DNA of 64,000 nt from Macrotrachela quadricornifera (Eukaryota; Rotifera; Eurotatoria; Philodinida; Philodinidae): positions 267,872 to 331,871 of the forward strand of contig JAJEKB010020966.1 of assembly GCA_022393335.1 (NCBI GenBank), written 5' to 3'. The notes beneath the pieces are model-generated. The model saw nothing but the letters and a program-made list of their open reading frames with translations. It had not been told where the DNA came from and ran no database searches. Both the position numbers and the translations under genes were made by a program. Every line of letters begins with the position of its first letter. Position 1 is the stretch's first letter. Positions 34,242-45,952 of the stretch are shown here, one piece after another.

Positions 34242-36194
34242 ATGGCAGACAAAAATTGGAATAATACTGAAGATGATATAAACGATGAAAGTGATGATTT
34301 CGATGTTAATGCACCAAATCCAGTTAATATCAATCCACAATTTATGGGTGATTATCCAAAACCAAAAGCAACAACATCTAAAATTCCTGAAATGAATCGA
34401 TGTTCTGAAGCTACTATTGAATCACCTACAATAAATCATCCACCTAAACCACCTGGAACATTTTTAGGACCTTATTTTCAATTTATTACAACTGATTTAA
34501 AAAAAATGTTATGGATAGGTAGTGCATTAATTTTTCGACATATATCATATAATCAACCAAAAATTGAATTTATTTGTGATGTTAAAATAAATTATAATTG
34601 GGAAATTTTATATGAAAATCTATTTAATTTACGTGCTTATCGTTTAAATATATTTATTGAATTACGTTCTGGTGAAGGTGATGATAAAATTATTTGGAAA
34701 ATTGATTGGGATGATAAAAAAACTGATGGTTCATTTATAATTGCACGTTGTGATCAAAAATGGCGTGGTGGCTTTTTATCATGTAATGGTTTTGGTGTTG
34801 TTGTTTCAAAACATATACCATCACATATGACATATTCAAATGTATGGAATCATTTACTTTCTATTCATGAACAAACACCATTACATTTATTATTATGGGG
34901 TGGTGATCAAAATTATATTGATTTTATTTTTCAAGATATTCCATATCTTCGTATATGGGTTAATATGGAATGGAATAATAAATGGACATGTGATTTTCGT
35001 GATGATTTAAAAGAACAAGTTGAACAATATTATTTTTATGCTTATGCTGAAAATTGGGAACGTCGTCCTGAAATGAAACAAGCATTATCATCAATACCAA
35101 GTTTAATGATGTGGGATGATCATGATATATTTGATGGAGCTGGAACATATCCTCCATTACTTCATGATAGTCCAATGATGATGGGATTATTTTTAGTTGC
35201 ACAAAAAATGCGACTTCTTTTTCAACATCATACAACATTAGAAAAAGCTCGAGAACATTATATGTTTGGATATCAAGGATATAATTTTTTTGCTCGTTGT
35301 GGTAGAAATTTAGCAATTATTGGTGCTGATGGACGAACAGAACGTGATATTGAAACAATTCAACATGAAAATACATGGAATATGATATTTAATAAACTTG
35401 AAAATGAACTTGAAAATATAGAACATTTAATTGTTTTATTTCCTGTACCATTTTCATTTATTCGAATTGGTATTGCTGAATCAATATTTGAACATTTAAA
35501 AAATCTTCCAAATAAATTTCGAAATATGTCATTAGTTAAACAAACAAATTCAGTTTTTGGTTTACCTGATTTATATGATGATCTTCTTGATGAATGGACT
35601 CATGGAGCTCATATTGATGAACGAAATCGTGTACTTAATCGTTTTCAACAAATATCTGAAAAGAAAAAAGTTCGAATAACTTTTTTTAGTGGTGATGTTC
35701 ATTGTTGTGCTATAAGTAGATTTCAAAGTCGACAATCATCTCATCGATTATTACCAATTAATGATACAAAATTAATGTATCAAATTATTTCATCTGCTAT
35801 TGTTAATTTACCACCATCAGAAACAGCTATACAAATTGCTCATCTATTTAAAACAAAATGGAATCCAATTGATAATACTGAAGAAGAAATAGTTGATTTT
35901 TTTGAACGAAGTCCTGATAATGGTAAAAAATTATTTTATAAAAAATTTCGTTCAAATCGAAATTGGTGTTATTTTGAACAATATACAAATACATCATCAT
36001 CATCAAATGTTACTGTTGTTCAAACACAATGTCTTCATTGTTTTCCATCAAAAGATAATCTTAATTCAGTTAATTTAAATTCAACTCTTGAACAACAAAA
36101 TGAAATTAAAAATTTAAGAATTCGATTGTGGTTAGAAAGTACACATGGAACAAAATTTGCTGATTATAATTTACTCATTCCTAATTTGAAATAA
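34242..36194 (+). CDS. PhoD-like metallophosphatase, fungal type
   Basis: Intact single-exon 650-residue protein. The N-terminal 70 residues are acidic and Pro-rich, probably disordered. The catalytic module shows GGDQNY (220-225), MMWDDHDIFDGAGTYP (289-304) and FFSGDVHCC (about 482-490), the metal-binding Asp/His signature blocks of PhoD-like phosphatases. No signal peptide or membrane span, so cytosolic location is likely. PhoD enzymes hydrolyse phosphodiesters and monoesters; the physiological substrate of this long, fungal-like branch is unknown. The phosphatase and the MFS pseudogene to its left are of types I associate with fungi, and the absence of introns also fits acquired origin, though codon use matches the AT-rich surroundings, so any transfer is old. 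The ATG is the first in frame after an in-frame stop. Confidence 0.8.
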   Translation: MADKNWNNTEDDINDESDDFDVNAPNPVNINPQFMGDYPKPKATTSKIPEMNRCSEATIESPTINHPPKPPGTFLGPYFQFITTDLKKMLWIGSALIFRHISYNQPKIEFICDVKINYNWEILYENLFNLRAYRLNIFIELRSGEGDDKIIWKIDWDDKKTDGSFIIARCDQKWRGGFLSCNGFGVVVSKHIPSHMTYSNVWNHLLSIHEQTPLHLLLWGGDQNYIDFIFQDIPYLRIWVNMEWNNKWTCDFRDDLKEQVEQYYFYAYAENWERRPEMKQALSSIPSLMMWDDHDIFDGAGTYPPLLHDSPMMMGLFLVAQKMRLLFQHHTTLEKAREHYMFGYQGYNFFARCGRNLAIIGADGRTERDIETIQHENTWNMIFNKLENELENIEHLIVLFPVPFSFIRIGIAESIFEHLKNLPNKFRNMSLVKQTNSVFGLPDLYDDLLDEWTHGAHIDERNRVLNRFQQISEKKKVRITFFSGDVHCCAISRFQSRQSSHRLLPINDTKLMYQIISSAIVNLPPSETAIQIAHLFKTKWNPIDNTEEEIVDFFERSPDNGKKLFYKKFRSNRNWCYFEQYTNTSSSSNVTVVQTQCLHCFPSKDNLNSVNLNSTLEQQNEIKNLRIRLWLESTHGTKFADYNLLIPNLK

Positions 36195-36309
36195 TTTATT
36201 TAGATTTTATAACCGATCAAATAATATATGCAAATTTCTTGAATTCTTTTTTTTTTATTTCATTAGAAATCTAAGTCAATCATCTCATATATTATGAGTC
36301 ATTTTTAAT

Positions 36310-36915
36310 TACAATATTCACCTGCGGCGACTGATAAGGGTCGAGAACTAGTTCCTATGGAATAATATATAAAAGATGGAAAATTTTCATTGCCAGATTC
36401 AATAAATACAGCAATGTTATCAATCTTAGAATTTGCAACAACAATATCTGTTATAGAGTTATTGTTAAAATCTTCTATAGTTAGGGAGGAAGGACGAGAG
36501 TCTTTACTAACGGAAAATGTTGTTTATGCTCCAAAAGGTCATTACCACTATCGACAATAGTAAAATCTAAACAATTATCATTGTCGAAATCACCAATACT
36601 AGTATATCGTGGAGAGAAACCAATACCAACTGAAAAAGTCATTTATTCTGCAAAACTTCCATTTCCATATCCAAGAAACATACATCTACTATTCCCATCA
36701 TAGTTTACTGTAGTAATATCAAGATAATTATGCTTATTAAAATCTCCTACGGCGATTGATGTTGGACAAGAGCTAGGATCAGTTGAATACAATATAGACT
36801 TAGCAAAAGTTCCATTACCATAGCTTAATATTACACTAATACTATTAACCCTTGAAGTACCGATGTATTCTAGGAAATACAGTCTTTCCTTATTACACAC
36901 ATCTATAGTACATTA
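36310..36915 (-). pseudogene. FG-GAP/VCBS repeat protein fragment
   Basis: Minus strand. 36643-36900 is open and encodes beta-propeller-type repeats: VILSYGNGTFAKSILYSTD, SIAVGDFNKHNYLDITTVN, CMFLGYGNGSFAE. A TAA at 36643-36645 replaces an expected sense codon (CAA by comparison with typical repeats), and the same frame continues with SIGDFDNDNCLDFTIVDSG. A frameshift near 36520 then leads to TIEDFNNNSITDIVVANSK and SVAAGEYCN. The DFNxDxxxD motifs are the calcium-binding loops of integrin-like FG-GAP repeats. No signal peptide or start is preserved. Proteins with many such repeats are numerous in bdelloids; this is a decayed piece. Confidence 0.65.
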
Positions 36916-39693
36916 TATTCGAGATTTTACTAAAATACTGGCCATGACTTTAAATGACTGTAGTAGAACGGATAGTTCATTTTTGCGATTCTCAAAATAT
37001 TTCGTTTTTTTTTGTGTTGGAATATAGGTTGAAGTGTTTCTTATGATATTTCAAAAGTTGATTTAGTGACAGCTTTAAATCAAATTTTCACTCATGTTCG
37101 TACTTCTTCCCATAGAAATGATCAAAATTCTTCTTTGACATTCTTAATGGGAGTACAGGCATGAACCAAAAATGGCTTTAAAGATTCTATAAAAATCCTG
37201 GTAAAAATATTAATACTTCAATCTGAGTGTCTAAAATATGACAAGTTATAGAAACTTCTTCCATAGGCAAAGTCATGGTATTTAAAGGGTTAATATAAAT
37301 GCCAGTAATTTTGTCTTATGTGTAGAATATCCTCCTTAAAATTATTCGCAAGAGTTATTTTTAGTTTATCAAATGATTTTAATGATTTAACTTATTTATT
37401 TCAACATAAACTATTGTAAAGGAAAAACAAAAATAATCGTTCTTCAAACATATATTCAACAATATCTATACTATTAAGAATCTGCAATATGGAGTATCTG
37501 CTTACAAACATACATATCGATAATAACAAATGATAAATGTCAAATAATATGAGTGTAATTTAGTATCTGAGAACGTATTGTCTCTTCTTGTAGATATTTT
37601 CTCCTGATAGAAAGGCTCTATTGAAGACATCACTTCTTATTATTCAAGAATTATTGCTTGCAATAGATAATTATTAAAATAAATAAATCAGTACCTCAAC
37701 AAATTCGAACAAGATCTCGAAATTCGAAATTCGCACTTGCCTACTTCATTAGCATCGAATCCATACATGAATTTCACATTTTGGACTCATCTGATGCTGT
37801 ATTAACAAGCTTTCTTCATTAGAAAGAAGCAATATAATCTCCGGAAATTCTAATCCATCAAATAAAACTATCAAAAATCAATATTTTTATTTACGAACCA
37901 GTCTTAAGCTCGATTACAATACATGATGAAATAGTGTAAGAGTATTAATTAGACTTCCTCTGTTTTCTTTTTTTTAGAAATGCATCTGAAACATACATTC
38001 TTATTTGTCGACTAGGTCACATCATGAGAATGGTACACAAGCATCGTTCGAAATTAAATTTCTTTTTGTCGAAAAGAATCAAAATATGGCTGATCATCTT
38101 CAAAACAAATATGAGACGGACAAAGAAAAGGTTTTGTTCTGCTACATTCACAGTGTGTTATATAAAGTATTTAGTTTTCCAAAAATCTGATCAAAGAGCA
38201 ACCCAACATTGTAAAACAAAAAACAGCGATTCGAAATTGGGCTCCTTGCGAGCATCGTAATGTTGACTAGATATGATTTCTGCACTATTTATCAGAAGAA
38301 TTTCGTTTCCTACAGTTTTGTAAAGAATTGAATGGCGCATCTTTTAAAAAAACATTGAAGGCTGAGCAATGAAAATTGAGCGAGATATTGATGAAATACG
38401 GAGACCATCATTCTTTATGGGCCACCCGATAGAAGCCGACCATAGCTTTACACATAACTTATCTTTCGCTATTTACCATACATTCTTGCCGACGTCGACT
38501 CAAACTTTCAATACATAGAGTCTTACTCAAGCATTCTAATGGTGTGCCACTGCTTTTCGAACTTCGCTTTCTCTGTGTGTCCAGACTTTTCTTTTTTCTC
38601 TGGAGTTTCATTTGCTCCCTTATGTGTTTTTTTTCAGTATCCTTTTATTTCCTCATCATCATGGAAGAAGATGTTATATTAAATCAAATTTATTTTCGTT
38701 ACTAGATTATTTAAAAGTTGGCAAAAGACATTTACTTTCAGTTCACTAGTACTCATGACGTCAGCTTAAGTGTCTTGATATTTTAGAATACAGATGAATT
38801 GTTAAAATCAGAAATCAAAGTAGTACAAACCATAGAAATTAGCCTCTGATCGACCCATGTCTAATGAAATGTTATTTTTCTACAAATAATTCAGTTCGTG
38901 TGCAGCTACTTTTGGCCATTTTATTTTTGACAGTATCTCTTCCTAAATTATTACTTGGTTACTACCCTATCAATACAAGTGAGGAAAAGAAATATTTCAT
39001 CTTCTTGTTCTCAATTGATTACTGTAGCTCAAAAGTTAAAGTTCACTATAAATAAAATAATTATTTCTAAACGATCTAAAGTCATTCCGAGCTCAGCACA
39101 AAACTTAAATCAAAAATATTTATAAAAAAAAGGAAGTATTTTAAGCATTTTACATAAAATAGCTAGCTTTATGAGCCACGATCGTATATAAGCGTGTATT
39201 TACGATCATCTTGACTGTAAAACGGTGAGAAGCTAGTTGTGATTACCAATTAGTTAGTTAAATATGTTACATAAATACAAGTAATTGGTATTAATTATTT
39301 AGATGAATAAGTAACAATGATCATCAATCTTTGTTTTTGATGTATTAATTTTTCGTTTTATTAAAATATCCTTTAATAATATAATTATTGAAAACAAAAT
39401 TGGATAGGTTTAAATTTCTCCATGCGTCAATTGCAGTTGTTTTTGCTAGTTTTAATATCTATTATTTTATGATAATGAAACATGATCTGTTTTTTCTTTA
39501 CTTAGTTTAAAAAGTAAAATATCATGGATTTTTTACATTAGAATTTGATCTTCTCTTTATCTTTATAATGACATACGATAAAACATTTCATCTAAATTCA
39601 ATTTATGATTCACTGTAAGTTGCGATTCACAAAATTTATATATTCACTACCTTCTCTTTCATTAAAAAAACAAACACATATTATATCAATACA
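36916..39693. other. Intergenic, about 2.8 kb
   Basis: No gene supported. Two overlapping plus frames at 38005-38260 are Lys/Phe-rich and not protein-like. Nothing repetitive was defined. Confidence 0.35.
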
Positions 39694-40353
39694 ATGTATT
39701 ACACTCTTATTATTCTATCTCTCATTATCTTTGGTAGTTCTATCGATGGAGCTCCATCTTCGGTGCCACCATTTGTTGCTGCAGATGCTAAACGATTAAG
39801 TGTATCTTTTGAACAATTTTGCATTGCTGCTTCAAAAAATATTTGAGAAAAACCAAATATAAAATGTCGAATTTTGACTAAATGCTGTTCAGGTAAAAAA
39901 TATTCAAAAGCTCTTTCACTTCTTGCTAGTAATTTCTCGGATGATCCATTCGATGCAACTTTTGCTGCTTGTCTTGGTTCACCTATTCGTCCTGATGTTG
40001 CTAAAACATGTCCACAAGCATTAAAACTTAATTTTTCATCTTCAATTCAATCTAGCAAAGATTTAGAAAATACCAATGAATCTGATCCATTTGTTGCAAT
40101 GTTATTTAGTTCTCATCGATCAATAGCAGATTTTCTTAAAAATATAGCTCGTGTATGCAATGAAAAGGAAGTTGTTGCATTTTTATGTCTGACGAATCAA
40201 AATTTATTTAAATCATGTATTACTAAAATCTTTCAAAAGAAATTCAACATTCGTGGAAAAAAAGTCTATCAAAAATATATACAAGAACTCGAAACAGCAT
40301 TGAATAATATTAATGATATTATTAAGTTATCCGAACTAATGAAAGAATTTTAA
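39694..40353 (+). pseudogene. Secreted cysteine-containing protein with one in-frame TGA
   Basis: The ATG at 39694 opens a signal peptide (YYTLIILSLIIFGSSIDG) followed by APSSVPPFVAADAKRLS and FEQFCIAASKNI. Then comes TGA (39844-39846), after which the same frame runs uninterrupted to TAA at 40351, about 168 further codons, giving 219 codons in all. Downstream features: KCRILTKCC, a Ser/Asp-rich stretch, AACLGSP, KTCPQALKL, VCNEKEVVAFLC and a Lys-rich helical end. About nine cysteines suggest a disulfide-rich extracellular protein of a family I do not recognise. The single stop without any frameshift means a fresh null allele, a sequencing error, or recoding. Selenocysteine is possible in principle, but I saw no clear SECIS hairpin in the 3' flank by eye. 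Confidence 0.55.
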
Positions 40354-41145
40354 TCAATAAATAATTTTTTTTTGTTTCACTTTCTTTGATTTTAGTATTA
40401 AATTAGTCTATAAAATATTACTCACTTTAATTAAGAATAAAAATTCACAATTCGTTTCTTCATTTCAATACTCAAGTGAACATAATTACCATTGATCTCA
40501 GAAAGAAATTTCAAGACATTAAATAAATATGATAATTTGCTACAACGGTAAAATTATTCAGGTTATAGTCACAGAAAAATTGATTTATAAAGATTGTTCA
40601 GAAGTTGAAATATGATAAGAGTTTAATTGCTAATAAATAAAAACTAATTTATCATTGTAAGATATGATTTACTGTATTTTTTCCAATTGATTAAATCTTC
40701 ATTGTTATTTTGTTCACTCTAACTGAATATCTTATAAATAATATATTCATCAAGATAAAAGGAAAAAGTAAGTAGTAGAAATGCATTAGTGTCAGTCGGT
40801 TTAATCTCTAGTTTTGACTAATGTCCATAAAGCTAACGAAGAAATGTTTTCAATTGTCTAATCAGTTTTGGATTCGATCTCTATGGATTTGGTTGACCTC
40901 GGTAAGCTTTGAAAAATTTTAAAAGAATAAATACCTTTAGACTCTTTGTTCAGAGTTATAAGCATTTTAGTAAGATTTTAGCTTATGGTATAGTATACAT
41001 CAAAACATCGAATGATGACATTTCAATATGAAATTTTATTCACAGATAGATCTATTTATAAATAGGATGTCCTGGAAATCTCGACTCAAAAGAATATATT
41101 CTTTGTAAGATGTAAAAGTTCAAAGAAACACGCATATTCCGCAGA
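40354..41145. other. Intergenic
   Basis: No gene. AT-rich 3' flank of the secreted-protein gene. Confidence 0.35.
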
Positions 41146-41613
41146 AAATAAGAACTGTTTTTGTCGCATATCTGCTGCTAACGTAAAGATAAATGCTCGT
41201 AAGTATTCTTCGAATAATTTTTGATAGAAATAAGAAAAAAAAACTGCGATTTTCACCATTAGAAAGCGGAGATGAAGACTCATCCAACTTTTTAACGCCG
41301 ATTTTTCTAACCTGTTTTTTTGGTAAGGTTTTCAGTTTATTACTATTGTAGACGAAACTTTACTACGATTTTCCATCAATTTTTTTTCACATAAAAAGAA
41401 TTTTTTCTAATGTTAGGAAATTGAATCAAAAAAGCTTAAAAAATCATGTTAGAAAAATTAGTAATATACATTTCCATGAGTCTTTATTTTCTCTTTCTAA
41501 CGATGAAAATCGTACTTCTTTATCTTTTTTTCATCGAAAGTTACTTCAAAAACACATAGGAGAGTTAATGTTACCAGTACGCGCATGCGGTAGAAACAAA
41601 TCTTATCGAAATT
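41146..41613. repeat. Inverted-repeat element, arms about 165 bp
   Basis: The left arm (about 41146-41310) and right arm (about 41445-41613) are diverged reverse complements. Paired landmarks are TTTTCACCATTAGAAAG (41254-41270) against CTTTCTAACGATGAAAA (about 41493), TTTTTGATAGAAATAAG against its complement near 41530, and GACTCATCCA against TCCATGAGTC. The inner ends carry TTTCTAACCTG and CATGTTAGAAA. Related segments recur at about 61620-62060 and 63184-63230. No coding frame is preserved. Confidence 0.55.
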
Positions 41614-42470
41614 TTATTTATTATGATATCAATTGAATAATGGTCAAATAATATAGAAAAATAGAGTGAAAGATGTTTATACTCTATGGAGAGTGCTGAT
41701 CATTAGCTTCATTCGCACTAAGGATTGCTCAAAACGGAATGGAATTATAGTAAATAGATGTAGTAGAGTTTGCCTTTTGCTCCCTTTTATGAGTAATGAG
41801 AAGGTGTAGATTTATGTTATCTAAAACCTTGTTTTCATAATTGAAAATTGTTTGAAATTTATTATAGATGAAATATTGAAATAAAGAGAGATATTATATT
41901 TATAACGTACAAAATTGCTTAATGATCACTGTTAAGTTCATACTCATCTAATACTATTATTTATTTGACAGAAAAAATCATCAACATAATGCTATATCCA
42001 GTATATTTATCAAAACTAATATTAAATAATGTTTGGTTAAGTAATTCTATTGAAGAAAGCATCAAAATGCGAGTAACTCTTTATATCGATTTTGTTCAAT
42101 TTTAAAGGTACGTTTTTAATCTATTCTTAGGCTTAATTTTATAAAAAATACAGATTTCAAAACTAATTGAGATTGATTGAAAAGAAAAAACATGCGAATT
42201 TGTTTGATCAATGTTCAATAAATTTTTAAAGTTTTTGTTTTACATCTCATGAGTTTTGATTATAGTTTCTGGTTGAAAAAAAAATCTTATTATAACTGAT
42301 GTCAACAATTGTCTATTGCATTGTATATTATTTAACAGGATATTATATTCAAATGATTTTTCATAGTAATAAATTCTTTTATTTTAATAAAAGATGAAAA
42401 CTAAATTAAAAACTACAAGATATTTTAAAAAAATCTTTATTTAATGTCTAGTATAAATATAATTGTATTG
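41614..42470. other. 3' flank of the first ART-TPR gene, part of a duplication
   Basis: No gene. The stretch at about 41690-41900 matches 59020-59260 (shared ATTATAGTAAATAGA and GTAGAGTTT-like blocks), so the duplication that produced the two ART-TPR genes extends well past their stop codons. 42330-42430 matches 60190-60270 plus 60456-60490. Confidence 0.5.
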
Positions 42471-45022
42471 TTAGCCGATAGGAAAATCTATTATTTTATC
42501 ATCCAATGTTATAATTGGATGTTTTGAAGGAGACATTTGATTAATTATTTCTTGTGCACGTTCTAAATATTTATTTGCCTCATCGATATTTCCTTGACGT
42601 GATTGAAGAATTGCTAAATTATGTAATATTTGAGAAATATATATATGATTAGCTGGTAATAATGTTTGTTGTAATTTCAATACTGTTTCATATTCTTCAA
42701 GAGCCGTTTTATAATTTTCCATTGCTAAATGAACATTACCCATATTAGCTTTTAATAATGCTTGATATGGATGAAATGATGGAAGAAAACTATCATAAAT
42801 TTTCTTTGCTTGTTGATATTTATTTATTGCTTGTTCAAACTAAATGAAAAGATTTATGAAAAATAATTTTTTTTTACAAAACTTTTCTCTTACATTTCGT
42901 CGATTATATTCAATAATACCTAAATTGACTAATAAATCAGCAACATCAATATGATTTTTCTCTTTAGTTTTTTCATATAAATTCATAGCTTGTTGAAAGC
43001 ATTCTTCAGCCTTTGTTTGTTGACCTTTCTCATAATAAGTAACTCCGAGTCCATTCATAGCTTTTCCAGCACTTGCTGTACGTTTTGGTTGAGCTTCTAT
43101 AAATAAACTATATGCACGATGGAAATTAGCTATTGCACGCATTAAATCACCATTCATACGATGTACACGACCAAAATAAAAAAATATACCAGCAATTTCA
43201 TCATTATTTGGATTGAATTCACTAAGAATTGTATCAAGATATTGTTCAGCTTGAGTATATTCACCCATTTCAATAAGTAAATTCCCAAAGTACAATATTT
43301 TATTTGATTCACTCATTTTTTCTTTTTGAAATTGAATATATTGATCAGCTAAGTTATCAGCTTTATTAGTTGCATTAAGTTTTATATGCCAAAAATCTTC
43401 TTCGGTATTATATTCACATGAAATAATTTCAAATGATGCACCTAAAAATAGATAGTTTAAAAATAATCTCTTATCACGAAAATGATCAATTTTAATGATA
43501 AATATAAAAATCTTTTTATAAAAATGAAAAGATTTTTCGAATACAACGAAGAAAAATCGAAAGAAATTGAAAACTATAAATTATTGCATCAATTATTTTT
43601 TCTAATTAAGAATACTTTTCAAACCCGATAGATTCTAATTTTCATACACTATGAACACCTTACTTTTAATAACAAGAATAATTGTATATTGATACTAATC
43701 TGAAATTTTTCAATCTATTCTATGTATATCATTATTTTATATTATTAGAAATATAATAAAGATATTTATTGTTTTTCTCTTACCAATATCAATGATAAAT
43801 TCAGCTTCATCAGGAAATGGTGAATATTCTTGAATATCAGCAATATTAATATTCTGAACAACATTTAAATCCACTGTATATTCAATTAAAACACGTATAA
43901 AACCTTCTTGTTTAAATAATTTAGTTAGACAATCATCAGCAATTGAACGTTTACTAGTTGTTGATAAATATTCAGTATTTGATATTAAATTTCCAATATT
44001 ATTTTGATAATTTATTAGTTTATCTTGATTTGATATTGTAGAACGATAAAGTTTTAAAATATCTTTTTGTTTTGCTTTGAGTTTTTTACATTCTAATTCA
44101 AGTTGTTCACTTAAATCTGTTATATAAAAATTAAGTGAAAATAAAAGTGCAAAATTTCCTGTTCGAAGAGTTTTATTAATTAATCTAAAAAATTTCAATT
44201 ATTTTATTTATATATTGTTATTTTTCTTTTCATTTTATTAACTTACTTGTAAAGACATGTGTCTTTTATAAACCATGCTATAGCATCACACGATTTATAT
44301 GTTTTATCAAATTCATCGATATTTGTTAATTCAGTTAGATTTCCTCGATAATAACATTGACAGAGTTTTATCATTAATTGTTTTGCCCCATGTAGTTTCG
44401 ATATATTTTTCAAAGCAAGTTTACACGATTGAAAATATGCAAATGAAATTTGATCTTTTGGAAGATAATATATTAATTTTTCTTCTTTATTGTACATATC
44501 CAATATAGCTGTTTGTTTATTAAGTTCTTCGTAAGATTTATTTATTGCATTTTCAAGTTCAGTATAATTTTCACATAAATGATGTATATAAGTATGTTCG
44601 TTATTACGAATTGTTGTAATTGTATCAGATGATGGAGAAGAAAAAAATACAGAATCAATTTGTTTTAATGGTTCAATTGATTCAATAAAAGTTGTTGATG
44701 GTTGATCATTAATTATTAATAATACTTTATCTGTTCGAGATTTTATATATTCCAAACATTGATTTTCATCAGAGAATGTCTTTAAAATAAATACTGAAAT
44801 TGTCAAATGTTTAAAAATAATTTATGAACTTACTTGAATATTTTTATACGATTTTCGAAGAGTATCAATCGTATTTTGATCTTGTGTTGTTGATGCAAAA
44901 TAAATTAATTTTATTCCATTATCATCAATATCTTCTTGTTGTCTATCATCATTACCACCACCGTCACCCAAACCTTCTATTTTATTTTTGTCTTTTCGTT
45001 TAAGCGATTTTAAAAGGGACAT
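42471..45022 (-). CDS. ADP-ribosyltransferase plus TPR protein (ART-TPR)
   Basis: Five exons (45022-44834, 44779-44247, 44184-43784, 43441-42894, 42839-42471) total 2040 nt, 679 residues; all GT-AG, four short introns. Residues 1-240: an acidic, Gly/Asp-rich leader and a domain with KLIYFAST and KVLLIINDQP strands, like the N-terminal part of bdelloid ART-TPR proteins. Residues about 241-375: ADP-ribosyltransferase fold with the R-S-ExE layout, Arg in KLYRSTI (288), Ser-Thr in EYLSTTSK (about 315) and DEAEF (Glu 367 and 369). This is the pattern of arginine-specific mono-ARTs, which transfer ADP-ribose from NAD+ to protein. Residues about 400-650: at least five tetratricopeptide repeats (GEYTQAEQYLDTIL, GDLMRAIANFHRAY, GQQTKAEECFQQAM, ENYKTALEEYETVL, GNIDEANKYLERAQ), a protein-binding surface. 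No signal peptide, so intracellular. Target unknown. A paralogue lies 18 kb away. Confidence 0.85.
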
Positions 45023-45643
45023 GGTACGAAAGGAATGACTTTAAAATGTATCGATTCGTTTATTGATGAATGTTAAATATATATATTTATCTGATACGCT
45101 TGATTGATCACAATAATTGTGAGAGAAAAAAAAAATCACATGGTATATTTATAAAATATAACGAATAATATTTTCATTGGATAAGATTAATTAGAGAAGG
45201 ATTTCATTCAAAAATTTTTCTTAAATGTAACTTGGGTTATTTTACAAAAAAATCGATCGATTTTCGAACAAAATATTTATTAGTTTATGAATAAATGATT
45301 AATTAATTGAAACTGTTATATGTGAAAGTTTAACGAATATATTTTATTTTTACGATTTTAAATCAATATTATCACAAAAAATAAACAAATTTATCAAACT
45401 CCGAAATCATTCACATGTAATACGTTTATTTTTAACTTTTTTCGTTTTCATACTAGCAATTATCGTAATAATGCCTAAGTTAAAATTAGTCATGTCGATG
45501 ATGATGCACTTTTGAAAGGTGATTGGAAATAGACAACCTTTAATGAATCATTTTATTATTGTATTAGATTGGATCATTTAGTCAAGAAAAATTTTGTCGC
45601 CATTTATGCACAATATATGAAATATTATCGTTCAAATAGATTG
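45023..45643. other. 5' flank of the first ART-TPR gene
   Basis: AT-rich, no gene. It should contain the promoter of the minus-strand ART-TPR gene; no motif is clear. Confidence 0.35.
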
Positions 45644-45915
45644 GATACGTTTAGAGAATATCGCCAGAAACTCGATTAAATGCTAAGAAAGCAAAACATA
45701 GGAGATATAGGAAGTATATCGCCTATATCTCCTATACCTTCTACAACCCGTCCCCCTCCTGTACCTACTACAAGCCCTCAAGGCACATGCTCACTGTCCG
45801 CACTTTTGCGTATGTTCCTCTTTCCGTAGCATCTTCAGCGAGAGAGATGCCCTTTGTCTACGTTTTGCTCTCTTAGCATTTAATCGAGTTTCCGGAGATA
45901 TTCTCCAAACGCATC
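45644..45915. mobile_element. 272-bp MITE with about 55-bp inverted ends
   Basis: Left end GATACGTTTAGAGAATATC and complemented right end GATGCGTTTGGAGAATATC, both followed by a close match through AAACTCGATTAAATGCTAAG to AGCAAAAC. The centre is unusually GC-rich for the window and holds a 12-bp perfect hairpin (AGGAGATATAGG with CCTATATCTCCT, 45698-45731). No open frame. The target duplication is not clear. Confidence 0.65.
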
Positions 45916-45952
45916 ATATGTACTTTATTAAAAAGAAGTTAATTTAGTTAAA

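Noticed and set aside
34960..35316. Minus-strand frame of 118 codons
   Set aside because: Antisense shadow inside the intact PhoD-like phosphatase gene.
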